DNA of 64,000 nucleotides from Spirosoma linguale DSM 74 (GCA_000024525.1 CP001769.1:4125001-4189000); one strand, 5' to 3'. Shown: positions 50,872 through 59,777, counted from the first letter of the stretch. Notes: generated by a model not told the origin, from the letters alone. Numbers and translations are program-made.

Positions 50872-52179
50872 TTATGACTCCAGAACCTGCCGGATGGCGC
50901 TTGCTTTCAGTAAACATTCCTCCCACTCCTGCGCCGGATCGGCATCGTAGGTGATGGCGCTACCAACCGAAAAAGAAGCATACTGTTGCCGGGCATCGTA
51001 CAGTAATGTCCGGATCACCACACTAAAATCAAAATCGCCTTCTGGTGTTACAAAACCTACCGCGCCTGAGTAAACTCCCCGCCTGCTCACTTCCAGTTCG
51101 TCAATAAGTTGCATGGCCCGAATCTTGGGGGCTCCCGTCATACTGCCCATTGGAAACGCCTGACGCAGTGCATCGGCCCACGAAACGCTATCCCGCAGTG
51201 TGGCAGAAACGGTAGAAATCAGCTGATACACTTGCCGAAAGCCATAAATACCAAACAGTTCATCCACGCGAACACTACCCGTTACGGCACTCCGGGCCAG
51301 GTCGTTCCTGACCAGATCGACGATCATCAGATTTTCGGCCCGTTCCTTTTCTGAATTAATAAGCTGATTGCGCAGACGAGCATCTTCGTCGGGCGTTTTT
51401 CCACGCCGGATGGTGCCTTTGATGGGCTGGGTTACAAGGCGGCTGGCCTCTTTTTTCAAAAACCGCTCGGGCGATGCTCCTATAATGTACTGATCACCCA
51501 GCTTGATAAAGTTCGAAAAAGGCATTGGCGACCGCTCATTCAACGCCTGATACGTTGTCAGCGGATTGAGTTGAGCCTGTTCGGCAAAAAACTCTATGCA
51601 GTAATTTAACTCATACACATCCCCTGCTACAATGTGCTCTTTGATTTGGCGAACGGTAGCCTGATACTCTGCTGGCGTAACGCGGCACTGAACGGAAACG
51701 GGCGTTCTTTTTGGGGTGCTCAATACCTGAGCGCTGTCGTAAGAAGCTATCTCTTTGAGCAGTTGATCGATGTTGCCCGCTCCGTGGATAACGACGGTAT
51801 TGTCTGTCGTAAAGTCAATTACCCATTCCGGCTCCACAAAATAAACATCGGGCAACTCAAGTCGGGGAGCGTTACGGCTGCTCAATGCCTCCAGCTGGTT
51901 TTTCAGATCATAGCCGAAGTAGCCGACCAAAAATGACGGCTCATCACGGTGCGCCTTCTCCAACACCCGGAAGGCGTCCGGGCCAGCTACATCTGAAAAA
52001 GAAACAACCCGTTTCGAACCAACAAAAAGTCGGTTGGGAAACGGGCCATTAGGGTAAGTGGTCTCGTTGTTGTTCAGGAAGGCAACAAAGCCATCCGAAT
52101 GTGCTTCCTGACTGATAGCCCAGGCTAAGGCCTGCCAACGCCATACCAGCGGGTTTTCAATCGGCACATAGACAGCCAT
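50872..52179 (-). CDS. pabB: Aminodeoxychorismate synthase component I (PabB), chorismate-binding enzyme
   Basis: About 435 residues from the ATG at 52177-52179 (a GTG at 52185 is the alternative). The C-terminal chorismate-binding domain is well preserved: PIKGTIRRG, in which the Lys is the nucleophile specific to aminodeoxychorismate synthase (anthranilate synthases have Ala there), then EKERAENLMIVDLVRNDL, GSMTGAPKIRAMQLIDELE, RGVYSGAVGF and ADPAQEWEEC. It makes 4-amino-4-deoxychorismate for folate. Neither pabA nor pabC is adjacent. It follows the NYN gene by 5 bp on the same strand. Confidence 0.92.
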   Translation of the reverse strand: MAVYVPIENPLVWRWQALAWAISQEAHSDGFVAFLNNNETTYPNGPFPNRLFVGSKRVVSFSDVAGPDAFRVLEKAHRDEPSFLVGYFGYDLKNQLEALSSRNAPRLELPDVYFVEPEWVIDFTTDNTVVIHGAGNIDQLLKEIASYDSAQVLSTPKRTPVSVQCRVTPAEYQATVRQIKEHIVAGDVYELNYCIEFFAEQAQLNPLTTYQALNERSPMPFSNFIKLGDQYIIGASPERFLKKEASRLVTQPIKGTIRRGKTPDEDARLRNQLINSEKERAENLMIVDLVRNDLARSAVTGSVRVDELFGIYGFRQVYQLISTVSATLRDSVSWADALRQAFPMGSMTGAPKIRAMQLIDELEVSRRGVYSGAVGFVTPEGDFDFSVVIRTLLYDARQQYASFSVGSAITYDADPAQEWEECLLKASAIRQVLES

Positions 52180-52184
52180 TGTCA

Positions 52185-53201
52185 CTAAGGATGCAACAGA
52201 CGAACGTCGATGGCGATATCTTTTCCTTCGGCGTTTCGCCCTACCGTAAATTCCACCTCGTCGTCTACCTGTAATTCATTAAAATCAGTGTCAATCAAAC
52301 TTGTATAATGAAAGAACAGATTGTTCGGCGGGTAGTTTACGAAGCCGTAGCCTGTTTTCAGACTGCGGATCGTGCTGATTTTACGCCCTTCAGAATCATC
52401 GAGTCCATCGGCCAAATTATAATTTGGCTCATCGGCTGGCAGGTAAGCTTCATCGTAGGCATCGGCCGCATTGAGTCCGCCGAAGCTATTACCATTACTG
52501 TAACTGCTGCCATTGGCCGGAACAGTAGTAAACGTTGGGCGGGTTTGCTGCTTCACGAACAGGTTTTGAATAACCATATCATTCCGGCGGCTCCGGTCGT
52601 CAATCAACCCGTGCATACCAACCGGATACGAAACTTCTTCCAGTAAATCCTGGGAGGTACGCGTCACCTGCTTTTCGCCCTGCTCATTGAGGAATTCAAA
52701 ATCCCAGCTAAGCACCATAATTCGGGAGCCAAGCGTATTGAGTTTACGAATGAGCGGCACATAGTCTCCATCGGAGGTAATCAATACGACTACATCAAAT
52801 TTTTTGTACTGGGCTAATTCAAAAGCTTCGAGTGCCAGCCATACATCAATACCTTTTTCCTGCCGGTAACCCTGATACGTTTTTACAGGTAAATAATGAG
52901 TAACTACCCCCTCCGACATCAGGATATCATCGAACAATCGATCATAAAACAGCTGATTTCCACGCTGGTTAGCTTCATGAGCATTAAGCCGCCCCCGGAA
53001 GTAGTGGGCGTCCACAATCTGGCATAAACGTTCATTTACGCCTTCCTCTTCAGCTACCTGCCGACGGATAAAGGCGTGCAAACCTGATATACTTATACGA
53101 CTGCGACGTTCATGAGAATAGTTATAATAATTGCTTACATGTAGAAAATAATTTCCGTCATAAAATACCCCGATGCGGGTTAATCTGGATGCTGTTGGCA
53201 T
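52185..53201 (-). CDS. NYN-domain RNase-like protein fused to a cold-shock domain
   Basis: A 338-residue protein. The N-terminal NYN/LabA-like PIN-fold domain (about 8-180) shows IGVFYDGNYF (first Asp), VVLITSDGDYVPLIRKL (the catalytic-type SDGD) and RIMVLSWDFEF. A linker rich in Asn, Ser and acidic residues (about 185-265) leads to a C-terminal cold-shock domain (about 268-338) with RNP1-like GYGFVNY and RNP2-like LFFHYTS. This suggests an RNA-targeted nuclease with its own RNA-binding module. The stop is 5 bp before the pabB start. Confidence 0.9.
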   Translation of the reverse strand: MPTASRLTRIGVFYDGNYFLHVSNYYNYSHERRSRISISGLHAFIRRQVAEEEGVNERLCQIVDAHYFRGRLNAHEANQRGNQLFYDRLFDDILMSEGVVTHYLPVKTYQGYRQEKGIDVWLALEAFELAQYKKFDVVVLITSDGDYVPLIRKLNTLGSRIMVLSWDFEFLNEQGEKQVTRTSQDLLEEVSYPVGMHGLIDDRSRRNDMVIQNLFVKQQTRPTFTTVPANGSSYSNGNSFGGLNAADAYDEAYLPADEPNYNLADGLDDSEGRKISTIRSLKTGYGFVNYPPNNLFFHYTSLIDTDFNELQVDDEVEFTVGRNAEGKDIAIDVRLLHP

Positions 53202-53450
53202 GTTATTAACTAAGATTTGGTACGTGTAATGTTTTATAAGAACTTCTTGAAGAGAGGACTGTTCTTTCTACTGTGTTTATGTGTCTATATGAACTATGTT
53301 TCCGTAATCAGCTAAACTTTATGGGTACTTAGTTAACAGAACAATCAAAAATATAATCAAAAAGATTACATTAAATTTATGATATGGATATTGATAGAAA
53401 CGGTAGAAACAGTTATACAAGAACTCTAATGCAAAAGTAGTATATTTTCG

Positions 53451-53478
53451 TTTGTAATACGCCCTGACTGTATCTTTG
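53451..53478 (+). promoter_or_regulatory. Promoter candidate of hisB
   Basis: TTTG (53451-53454), 16 bp, then TATCTTTG (53471-53478), an exact TAnnTTTG match, 22 bp before the start codon. The same TTTG-N16-TATCTTT arrangement occurs upstream of rfaD. Confidence 0.7.
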
Positions 53479-53500
53479 TCGGATTTCTCTTATCCGTATT

Positions 53501-54649
53501 ATGCAAAAAATAGTATTTATTGACCGCGACGGGACGCTTATTGCCGAGCCACAACCCGATCAACAGGTTGACTCACTCGCCAAACTGGATTTCATTCCAA
53601 AAGCTATTTCGGCCATGCGGAAAATTGCCGAAGATACTACGTATGAACTCGTTATGGTCACTAATCAGGATGGACTGGGTACCGGCTCCTTCCCCGAAGA
53701 TACGTTCTGGCCAGCTCATAACAAAATGATGTCCACATTTGCCGGCGAAAACGTCAACTTTGCGGCTGTGCATATCGACCGTCATTTCCCGCACGATAAT
53801 TCGTCTACCCGGAAACCCGGCGTTGGTATGTTAACGCAGTATTTCGAGGCTTCGTATGACCTGACCAACAGTTTCGTTATTGGTGACCGGCTAACCGATG
53901 TTCAACTGGCTGTAAATCTGGGTGCTAAAGCTATCCTGTTCATGCCCCCCAACGGATTAGCAGCCGTACAATCCGCTGATGTCAGTGGGTTGACCGAAGC
54001 CATGAAACAGGCCATTGTACTCCAGACCGGCGACTGGGACGAGATCTACGAATTTTTGCGCCTGCCCGCCCGCACGGCCCTTGTTGAGCGGAATACAAAA
54101 GAGACGCAAATCCGCGTGGAGTTAAACCTCGATGGCCGGGGCCGGGCCGATATGCATACCGGGCTTGGCTTTTTCGACCACATGCTCGATCAGGTAGCCA
54201 AACATTCGGGTGCCGACCTGGCGATCCATGTCAACGGAGATTTGCACATTGATGAACATCACACGATAGAAGACACGGCCCTGGCGCTCGGTGAAGCCTA
54301 TCGACGTGCCTTAGGCGATAAACGTGGCATCAGCCGTTATGGGTTCCTGCTGCCAATGGATGAAGCCCTGGCGCAGGTGGGCATTGATTTTTCGGGCCGT
54401 CCGTGGCTGGTTTGGGATGCCGAGTTCAAGCGGGAGAAGATCGGCGACATGCCAACCGAGATGTTTTATCATTTCTTTAAATCGTTTTCCGATACAGCAC
54501 TTTGCAACCTAAACATTAAAGTGGAAGGCGATAATGAACACCATAAAATCGAAGCCATTTTCAAGGCGTTCGCCAAGGCGATAAAAATGGCCGTTCGACG
54601 CGACATCAATGAATTAGATAACCTTCCCAGCACGAAGGGCGTTTTATAA
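53501..54649 (+). CDS. hisB: Bifunctional histidinol-phosphatase/imidazoleglycerol-phosphate dehydratase
   Basis: A 382-residue fusion. The N-terminal HAD phosphatase (about 1-165) shows FIDRDGT (nucleophile and acid Asp), VTNQDGLG and the Asp of [11 protein letters not shown]. The loop holding three Cys and one His for zinc in E. coli HisB reads [15 protein letters not shown] here, so the Cys ligands are absent. The C-terminal dehydratase (about 190-382) has [22 protein letters not shown] and [11 protein letters not shown], the manganese-binding His clusters. It carries out two steps of histidine biosynthesis. No other his gene is nearby, and it seems to be a single-gene unit with its own promoter. 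Confidence 0.96.
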   Translation: MQKIVFIDRDGTLIAEPQPDQQVDSLAKLDFIPKAISAMRKIAEDTTYELVMVTNQDGLGTGSFPEDTFWPAHNKMMSTFAGENVNFAAVHIDRHFPHDNSSTRKPGVGMLTQYFEASYDLTNSFVIGDRLTDVQLAVNLGAKAILFMPPNGLAAVQSADVSGLTEAMKQAIVLQTGDWDEIYEFLRLPARTALVERNTKETQIRVELNLDGRGRADMHTGLGFFDHMLDQVAKHSGADLAIHVNGDLHIDEHHTIEDTALALGEAYRRALGDKRGISRYGFLLPMDEALAQVGIDFSGRPWLVWDAEFKREKIGDMPTEMFYHFFKSFSDTALCNLNIKVEGDNEHHKIEAIFKAFAKAIKMAVRRDINELDNLPSTKGVL

Positions 54650-54737
54650 TCAAAAACCTGCAAGGTCTTTGGAACCGTATAGGTTTAAAATCAAAAGCCT
54701 CTGTTATTTTTGCACCGGAATTCAACTGAACATCGAT

Positions 54738-54839
54738 ATGGATTTATCAACACCTTTGACACTTCTGTTTTACGCAGTACTATTAATCTCTGCGTTCATA
54801 ACGGGTCGCTGGCTGGAGCGCAACGACCGGAAGTATTAA
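54738..54839 (+). CDS. Predicted 33-residue single-span membrane microprotein
   Basis: ATG at 54738 to TAA at 54837-54839. One hydrophobic helix (LTLLFYAVLLISAFITG) is followed by a charged tail (RWLERNDRKY), the inside-positive pattern of a small inner-membrane protein. A TAnnTTTG match (TATTTTTG, 54705-54712) lies 26 bp upstream, although no -33 element fits. I do not recognise a family. It lies between hisB and the acyltransferase gene on the same strand. It may be real, but length alone cannot prove it. Confidence 0.45.
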   Translation: MDLSTPLTLLFYAVLLISAFITGRWLERNDRKY

Positions 54840-54843
54840 TTCA

Positions 54844-54928
54844 GTAGTTAGTGCTTAGTAGTTAGTGACTAGTGACCTGTACACGTACAGCACCAGTCGC
54901 TAGCCACTTTGTACTAACCACTAACTAC
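54844..54928. repeat. Imperfect long palindrome between co-directional genes
   Basis: The outer arms GTAGTTAG (54844-54851) and CTAACTAC (54921-54928) are perfect. The interior pairs with several mismatches, and the centre CTGTAC-AC-GTACAG (54877-54890) is perfect again. The arms consist of degenerate TAGTTAGTG/TTAGTAG units. It lies directly before the acyltransferase gene. Confidence 0.75.
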
Positions 54929-54935
54929 ACTAAAC

Positions 54936-55502
54936 ATGCTCAGTGCCCTTACCCGTTGGTTGTTTAAAGTATGGGGCTGGCGGGTAACAGGTCCCATCCC
55001 AACTGTGCCGAAAGCCATTTGGGTAGTAGCCCCACATAGTACCAACTGGGACTTTCTGGTTGGTCTTGGCATTCGCCCTACCATTCATATCTGGATTCAG
55101 TACCTCGCTAAAAGTTCGTTATTCACCTGGTACTCAGGCTGGTTATTCAGAGCGTTGGGGGGTAAACCTGTGTATCGCGATAAGTCGCGCAATCTGGTCG
55201 ATGCAACCGTGAACGTCTTCAATCAAAACGAGCGTCTTCATATATGCATTGCGCCGGAAGGCACACGCAGTAATGTCGACAAGCTGAAAACAGGCTTTTA
55301 TTACATCGCCCTCAATGCGAATGTTCCCCTTATTCTAGTTGGCTTCGATTGGCCCCGCCGACTGGCTATTTTCAGTGAGCCTCTCTACGTTACGGGCGAT
55401 TACGAAAAAGACATGCTCCCTTTCTACGAGTTTTTCTCCCAGGTTCATGGCGTGAAGAAAGACTGGTTGACGCGCTGGGAAAAAACAGGGGTGATTGCGT
55501 AA
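54936..55502 (+). CDS. Lysophospholipid acyltransferase family protein (PlsC-like)
   Basis: A 188-residue protein. The acyltransferase block I is HSTNWD (His-x4-Asp, near residue 34) and block III is APEGTRSNVDKLKTGFYYIA (glycerol-phosphate-binding Glu and Gly). An N-terminal amphipathic or membrane-associated segment (LTRWLFKVWGWRV) precedes it. It probably transfers an acyl chain to a lysophospholipid or an ornithine-type lipid at the inner membrane. The short length is usual for this Bacteroidota group. The nitrilase gene follows 33 bp downstream in the same direction. Confidence 0.9.
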   Translation: MLSALTRWLFKVWGWRVTGPIPTVPKAIWVVAPHSTNWDFLVGLGIRPTIHIWIQYLAKSSLFTWYSGWLFRALGGKPVYRDKSRNLVDATVNVFNQNERLHICIAPEGTRSNVDKLKTGFYYIALNANVPLILVGFDWPRRLAIFSEPLYVTGDYEKDMLPFYEFFSQVHGVKKDWLTRWEKTGVIA

Positions 55503-55535
55503 GTCTTCGCCGATCCTAACTTGATAGCCTGCGTT

Positions 55536-56501
55536 ATGCAAAATCTTAAAGTAGCAACCGCCCAGTTTGAGAATGCCAGTGGCGATAAAGCCTATAATCT
55601 TGGCATTATTGACACGCTCTCGGCCAGAGCAGCTCAGCGGGGCGCTCAGGTCATTGCTTTTCACGAATGCTCCATTACCGGCTATACATTTGCCCGGCAT
55701 TTATCCAGGGAGCAATTGCTGGAAGTTGCCGAGCGGATACCCGATGGTCACAGCATTCAGCAACTTATTCAGATTGCCCGAAAAAATGACATCGTCATTC
55801 TGGCGGGACTATTTGAAAAAGATGAGCAGGACCAGCTTTTCAAAGCGTATGTATGCGTCGATAAAAACGGGCTGGTCGCTAAATACCGAAAGCTACACCC
55901 GTTTATCAACCCTCATCTGCTACCCGGCAACGAATATGTCGTCTTTGATCTTTACGGATGGAAATGCGGCATATTGATCTGCTACGATAACAACGTCATC
56001 GAAAATGTGCGGGCAACGGCTTTGCTCGGAGCCGACATTATTTTCATGCCGCACGTCACGATGTTAACGCCCTCCACCAGACCGGGTGCTGGTTTCGCCG
56101 ATCCTGCTTTATGGCACAACCGGCACAACGACCCAACGTCGGTACGACTTGAATTCGATGGTATGAAAGGGCGAGCCTGGCTCATGAAATGGCTTCCGGC
56201 ACGAGCTTATGACAATGGCATTTATGCCGTTTTTGCCAACCCCATCGGCATGGACGACGATCAGCTGAAAAACGGCTGCTCTATGATTCTCGACCCCTTT
56301 GGCGATATACTGGCCGAATGTCGTGAGTTGGGTAACGATATTGCCATGGCGACCCTTACCCCCGAAAAGCTGGAGCAAGCGGGCGGCTACCGATACCGGA
56401 AAGCCCGGCGGCCAGACCTATACCGCGATATCATCAGCCAGGAGCACAAACCCGAGCAAAAAGTTGTGTGGCTACACACCGACGACCAATCGCCAACCTA
56501 G
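55536..56501 (+). CDS. Carbon-nitrogen hydrolase (nitrilase superfamily amidase)
   Basis: About 321 residues from the ATG at 55536; the TTG at 55521 would add five residues. The catalytic triad is visible: Glu in AFHECSITGY, Lys in AKYRKLHPF and the nucleophile Cys in GILICYDNNVIEN. Family members hydrolyse amides or N-carbamoyl compounds; the GMDDDQLKNGCSMILDPFG segment resembles that of aliphatic amidases and carbamoyl-putrescine-type enzymes, but the substrate cannot be assigned. It follows the acyltransferase gene, possibly in one operon, and converges with lpxB. Confidence 0.91.
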   Translation: MQNLKVATAQFENASGDKAYNLGIIDTLSARAAQRGAQVIAFHECSITGYTFARHLSREQLLEVAERIPDGHSIQQLIQIARKNDIVILAGLFEKDEQDQLFKAYVCVDKNGLVAKYRKLHPFINPHLLPGNEYVVFDLYGWKCGILICYDNNVIENVRATALLGADIIFMPHVTMLTPSTRPGAGFADPALWHNRHNDPTSVRLEFDGMKGRAWLMKWLPARAYDNGIYAVFANPIGMDDDQLKNGCSMILDPFGDILAECRELGNDIAMATLTPEKLEQAGGYRYRKARRPDLYRDIISQEHKPEQKVVWLHTDDQSPT

Positions 56502-56509
56502 TTAGTCAA

Positions 56510-57643
56510 TCACCTGTCTTTGGTCAATTCAGCTACCATGAGCTGCCCAGCCCGCTGCGATGCACCGGGACCGCCCATCTTTTGCTGCACCTCGGCATAG
56601 CCCGCCAGCTGTGCATCGCGCCCGACTTCGCCGGGTAAAATACGACGAAGTTCAACCATAATGCGTTCGGGCGTCAGGTCGTTTTGAATCAACTCCTTAA
56701 CGACTTCCTGATCGGCAATCAGGTTTACGAGCGAAATAAAGGGAACAGCAATCAAATTTTTGGCGATGGCATAGCTTATCCCCGTTGTTTTGTAACAAAC
56801 CACCTGGGGTATGTTCAGCAGGGCCGTTTCGAGGGTGGCGGTGCCCGACGTAACAAGCGCAGCTGTTGCGATATGCAGCAAATCATAAGCAGCGTCGCTC
56901 ACACAAACCACGTGCGGAAAATTAGTCAGCATGCCCTTGTACAGACTATCCGGCAAGTTACTTACCGTACCCAGCACAAACTGATAGCCCGGAAACTGCC
57001 GGGTTGCTTCCAGCATAGCGGGCAGAATAGACGTAATTTCCTGATGGCGGCTTCCCGGTAGTAAAGCAATAACAGGCCGGTCCTGTATCCCGTTTTCTTT
57101 ACGAAATGCCGGATTAGGGTGAAAGTCGGCGAGGGCGTCGAGGAGCGGGTTACCTACATACTCGACTTTGTAATCATACTTAGCGAAGAATTCCGTTTCA
57201 AACGGCAGAATGGTAAACAGCTTGTCGACCGTCGCCTTTATTTTGAGAGCCCGTCGCTGATTCCAGGCCCAGACTTTGGGTGATATATAATAAAATACCC
57301 GAATACCGTGCTTTTTGGCAAACCGGGCCATGCGTAGATTAAACCCGGCATAATCGATCAAAATCAGGACATCGGGACGATTGGCCAGCAGATCAGCCTG
57401 GCACTCGTGCATGATCCGGCGAATGGTACCCAGATTTTTTACAACCTCCAGAAACCCCATAAAGGCCATTTCGCGGTAATGACGCACCAGAACCGCACCG
57501 GCGGCTTCCATCTGCTCACCGCCATACGCCCGAAAAACAGGTTCAGACCCGGTGGAGCCGCTATCGTACTGACGAATAGCCTTGATAAGATTAGCACCGT
57601 GCAAATCGCCCGAGCGTTCACCGGCAATGAGGTAGTAATTCAT
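56510..57643 (-). CDS. lpxB: Lipid-A-disaccharide synthase
   Basis: A 377-residue GT19 glycosyltransferase. Visible signatures: AGERSGDLHGANLI at the start, the ISPKVWAWNQRRALKI block, LLPGSRHQEI (nucleotide-sugar-binding region) and TSGTATLETALL near the C-terminus. It joins UDP-2,3-diacylglucosamine and lipid X to form the lipid A disaccharide at the cytoplasmic membrane face, so the organism makes LPS. The gene lies downstream of the PTPS/QueD gene on the same strand with an 18-bp-stem hairpin between. Confidence 0.95.
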   Translation of the reverse strand: MNYYLIAGERSGDLHGANLIKAIRQYDSGSTGSEPVFRAYGGEQMEAAGAVLVRHYREMAFMGFLEVVKNLGTIRRIMHECQADLLANRPDVLILIDYAGFNLRMARFAKKHGIRVFYYISPKVWAWNQRRALKIKATVDKLFTILPFETEFFAKYDYKVEYVGNPLLDALADFHPNPAFRKENGIQDRPVIALLPGSRHQEITSILPAMLEATRQFPGYQFVLGTVSNLPDSLYKGMLTNFPHVVCVSDAAYDLLHIATAALVTSGTATLETALLNIPQVVCYKTTGISYAIAKNLIAVPFISLVNLIADQEVVKELIQNDLTPERIMVELRRILPGEVGRDAQLAGYAEVQQKMGGPGASQRAGQLMVAELTKDR

Positions 57644-57656
57644 GTATGCTATAAGC

Positions 57657-57709
57657 TGTTTGATATAAGATGTATGTCTGACGTAAGCCTGTACATCCTA
57701 TATCAAACA
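57657..57709. repeat. 18-bp-stem palindrome between PTPS/QueD and lpxB genes
   Basis: TGTTTGATATAAGATGTA (57657-57674) pairs with 57692-57709 with one mismatch; the loop is 17 nt. It lies between two genes read in the same (minus) direction. There is no GC-rich core or T-run, so an ordinary terminator is unlikely. Confidence 0.8.
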
Positions 57710-57716
57710 TAAAATC

Positions 57717-58133
57717 TCACTCCCCAAAATAATCCACAAAATTTTTCGGGGTTTCGTAGAGCCGAAGCTGGTGCAGATGTGCATCGGTGACGGGTTCGAG
57801 CGCTCGTTCGAGAATTTTCCAGATCTCCATGATGAAGATTTCGCAGCTGGCCATTTTGCCCTGCATGAAATCCACGTCGAGATTCAGGTTTTTATGATCT
57901 ACTTTTTCGATCACTTCCCGGCGGATAATATCACCCAGCACTTTCAAATCAATGACAAATCCGGTGTTGGGATCAGGTTCCCCTTTTACCGTCACGATCA
58001 ATTCAAAATTGTGCCCATGCCAGTTAATGTTTGCGCAGGGCCCAAATACTTCCTTGTTACGCTCTTCTGACCAGGCTGGATTATAGAGCCGGTGAGCCGC
58101 GTTAAAATGCTCAATTCTGTTAATGTATACCAT
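57717..58133 (-). CDS. 6-pyruvoyl/6-carboxy-tetrahydropterin synthase family protein
   Basis: A 138-residue protein. The zinc ligands are His in HFNAAHRL and the HGHNF pair, and the Cys nucleophile is in GPCANINWHGHN. The spacing is Cys-x5-HGH, which is the form seen in eukaryotic-type PTPS, whereas typical bacterial QueD has Cys-x3-HGH. The C-terminal Glu in HQLRLYETPKNF is conserved. It may therefore make a pterin or act in queuosine (preQ0) synthesis; no other queuosine gene is adjacent. It lies 73 bp upstream of lpxB on the same strand. Confidence 0.9.
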   Translation of the reverse strand: MVYINRIEHFNAAHRLYNPAWSEERNKEVFGPCANINWHGHNFELIVTVKGEPDPNTGFVIDLKVLGDIIRREVIEKVDHKNLNLDVDFMQGKMASCEIFIMEIWKILERALEPVTDAHLHQLRLYETPKNFVDYFGE

Positions 58134-58300
58134 TCTTCTGGTTTAGATGGGGCGGTTGCCAGAAACGCCAATTTGAAAAACAGGCCACAAAGGTACAAAC
58201 AGTTCTGGCTTGATAAAAGCCCGTACCTGTCAACTGTCAAGTTGCCCGGCATTTTTGCCAAATAAGAAAAATACAATTTAATCAGGAAATTCGCTATTCA

Positions 58301-58328
58301 TTTGTCCGTCTAAAAACGCGTATCTTTA
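58301..58328 (+). promoter_or_regulatory. Promoter candidate of the ADP-heptose epimerase gene
   Basis: TTTG (58301-58304), 16 bp, then TATCTTTA (58321-58328), one base from TAnnTTTG. The arrangement and TATCTTT core equal those upstream of hisB. It lies 72 bp before the start codon. Confidence 0.6.
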
Positions 58329-58400
58329 CACCCGCTTTGGCTTCATTTACGCTGATACCTACCCTATTATCACCACGAACACGTTTACGACTACCACTTT

Positions 58401-59366
58401 ATGATTATTGTTACGGGAGCCGCCGGTTTTATTGGAAGCTGTTTGATCAGCAAGCTTAATCAGGAAAATTTCAATTTCATCATTGCTGTTGATGATTTTT
58501 CATATCCTGATAAAGAAGCCAACTTAACGGGAAAGCGGATTCAGGAACGAGTGGATCGGGAAGATTTTTTTGACTGGCTCGACCAGAATTACCACGAAGT
58601 AGAGTTTCTGTTCCACATCGGCGCCCGGACCGATACAACGGAGTTTGATCGCCAGATATTTGAGCATTTGAATGTCGAATACTCCAAGCAAATCTGGAAT
58701 CGCTGTATTCAATATCAAATACCACTCGTTTACGCTTCATCGGCCGCTACTTATGGCCTGGGCGAATTAGGCTACGACGACAACGAATCCCTGATCCCGC
58801 AGTTGAAGCCGTTAAATCCGTATGGAGACTCCAAAAATGAGTTCGACATCTGGGCTCTGGAACAGGAACGCAAACCATTTTTCTGGGCTGGCCTGAAATT
58901 CTTCAATGTCTACGGCCCCAACGAATACCACAAAGGCCGGATGGCCTCCGTGATTTTTCACACCTTTAAGCAAATCGAAGCCTCTGGCAGCATGAAGCTG
59001 TTCCGCTCGCACAACCCCGACTATGCGGATGGCGAACAGATGCGTGACTTTGTGTATGTAAAAGACGTAGTGGAGGTATGCTCGTTTTTAATGCACCACC
59101 GACGCAATTCGGGTATCTACAACCTCGGCAGCGGCAAGGCGCGAACCTTCCTCGACTTAGCCAAAAATACATTCCACGCGCTCGATCTGGAGCCCAACAT
59201 CAGTTTTGTTGATACCCCCGCCGACATTCGGGATAAATACCAGTACTTCACGCAGGCCAACATGGCCAAACTTCGCTCCATTGGATACGACCGCCCTTTC
59301 TCATCGCTCGAAGACGGCATCTCCGACTATGTAAAAAACTACCTGAGCAAAGGCGACTATATGTAG
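58401..59366 (+). CDS. rfaD: ADP-L-glycero-D-manno-heptose-6-epimerase
   Basis: A 321-residue short-chain dehydrogenase/reductase of the extended type. NADP-binding GAAGFIGS is at the start, the catalytic Tyr-x3-Lys is in NPYGDSKNEFD, and an SSAATYG strand precedes it. Further family blocks are FFNVYGPNEYHKGRMASV, MRDFVYVKDV and YNLGSGKARTFLDLA. It epimerises ADP-D-glycero-manno-heptose to the L form used in the LPS inner core, in keeping with the lpxB gene nearby (divergent). Also named hldD. Confidence 0.95.
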   Translation: MIIVTGAAGFIGSCLISKLNQENFNFIIAVDDFSYPDKEANLTGKRIQERVDREDFFDWLDQNYHEVEFLFHIGARTDTTEFDRQIFEHLNVEYSKQIWNRCIQYQIPLVYASSAATYGLGELGYDDNESLIPQLKPLNPYGDSKNEFDIWALEQERKPFFWAGLKFFNVYGPNEYHKGRMASVIFHTFKQIEASGSMKLFRSHNPDYADGEQMRDFVYVKDVVEVCSFLMHHRRNSGIYNLGSGKARTFLDLAKNTFHALDLEPNISFVDTPADIRDKYQYFTQANMAKLRSIGYDRPFSSLEDGISDYVKNYLSKGDYM

Positions 59367-59391
59367 ACGGGTGTCTGTGCAGAACGGCCAG

Positions 59392-59763
59392 CTACCATTT
59401 CTTAAAGATAAAAAACACAGCGATGACGATAAAGACAAAGCCGACGAGGTGGTTCCAGGCTAGTTTATCGGTCTTGAACGCGTAAACTGTGATGAGCGTA
59501 AAGACCGTAAGCGATACGGCTTCCTGAATAGTCTTTAGCTGAAAAAGCGTAAATGGGCCTCCTGTTTCTTCTGAGCCTATGCGGTTGGCGGGTACCTGAA
59601 AAATGTACTCAAAGAATGCCAGCCCCCAACTTAGCATAATAATGCCGAAGAGCGATAGTTTCGCCAGCATCGGGTATTGTTTCAGTTGTAAATGGCCATA
59701 CCAGGCCAGCGTCATAAAGATGTTTGATAAAGCCAATAATAATACGCAATAAAGTCCTTTCAT
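59392..59763 (-). CDS. DMT-family (DUF486) membrane protein
   Basis: 123 residues with four hydrophobic helices and the DUF486 core: LSNIFMTLAWYGHLQ in helix 1, WGLAFFEYIFQVPANRIG after helix 2, and QLKTIQEAVSLTVFTLI. This family is distantly related to drug/metabolite transporters and occurs mostly as single genes; its substrate is unknown. It converges with rfaD and follows the histidine kinase gene with 14 bp between, so it may belong to the same transcript. Confidence 0.92.
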   Translation of the reverse strand: MKGLYCVLLLALSNIFMTLAWYGHLQLKQYPMLAKLSLFGIIMLSWGLAFFEYIFQVPANRIGSEETGGPFTLFQLKTIQEAVSLTVFTLITVYAFKTDKLAWNHLVGFVFIVIAVFFIFKKW

Positions 59764-59777
59764 GGAATGGTTTGTAC

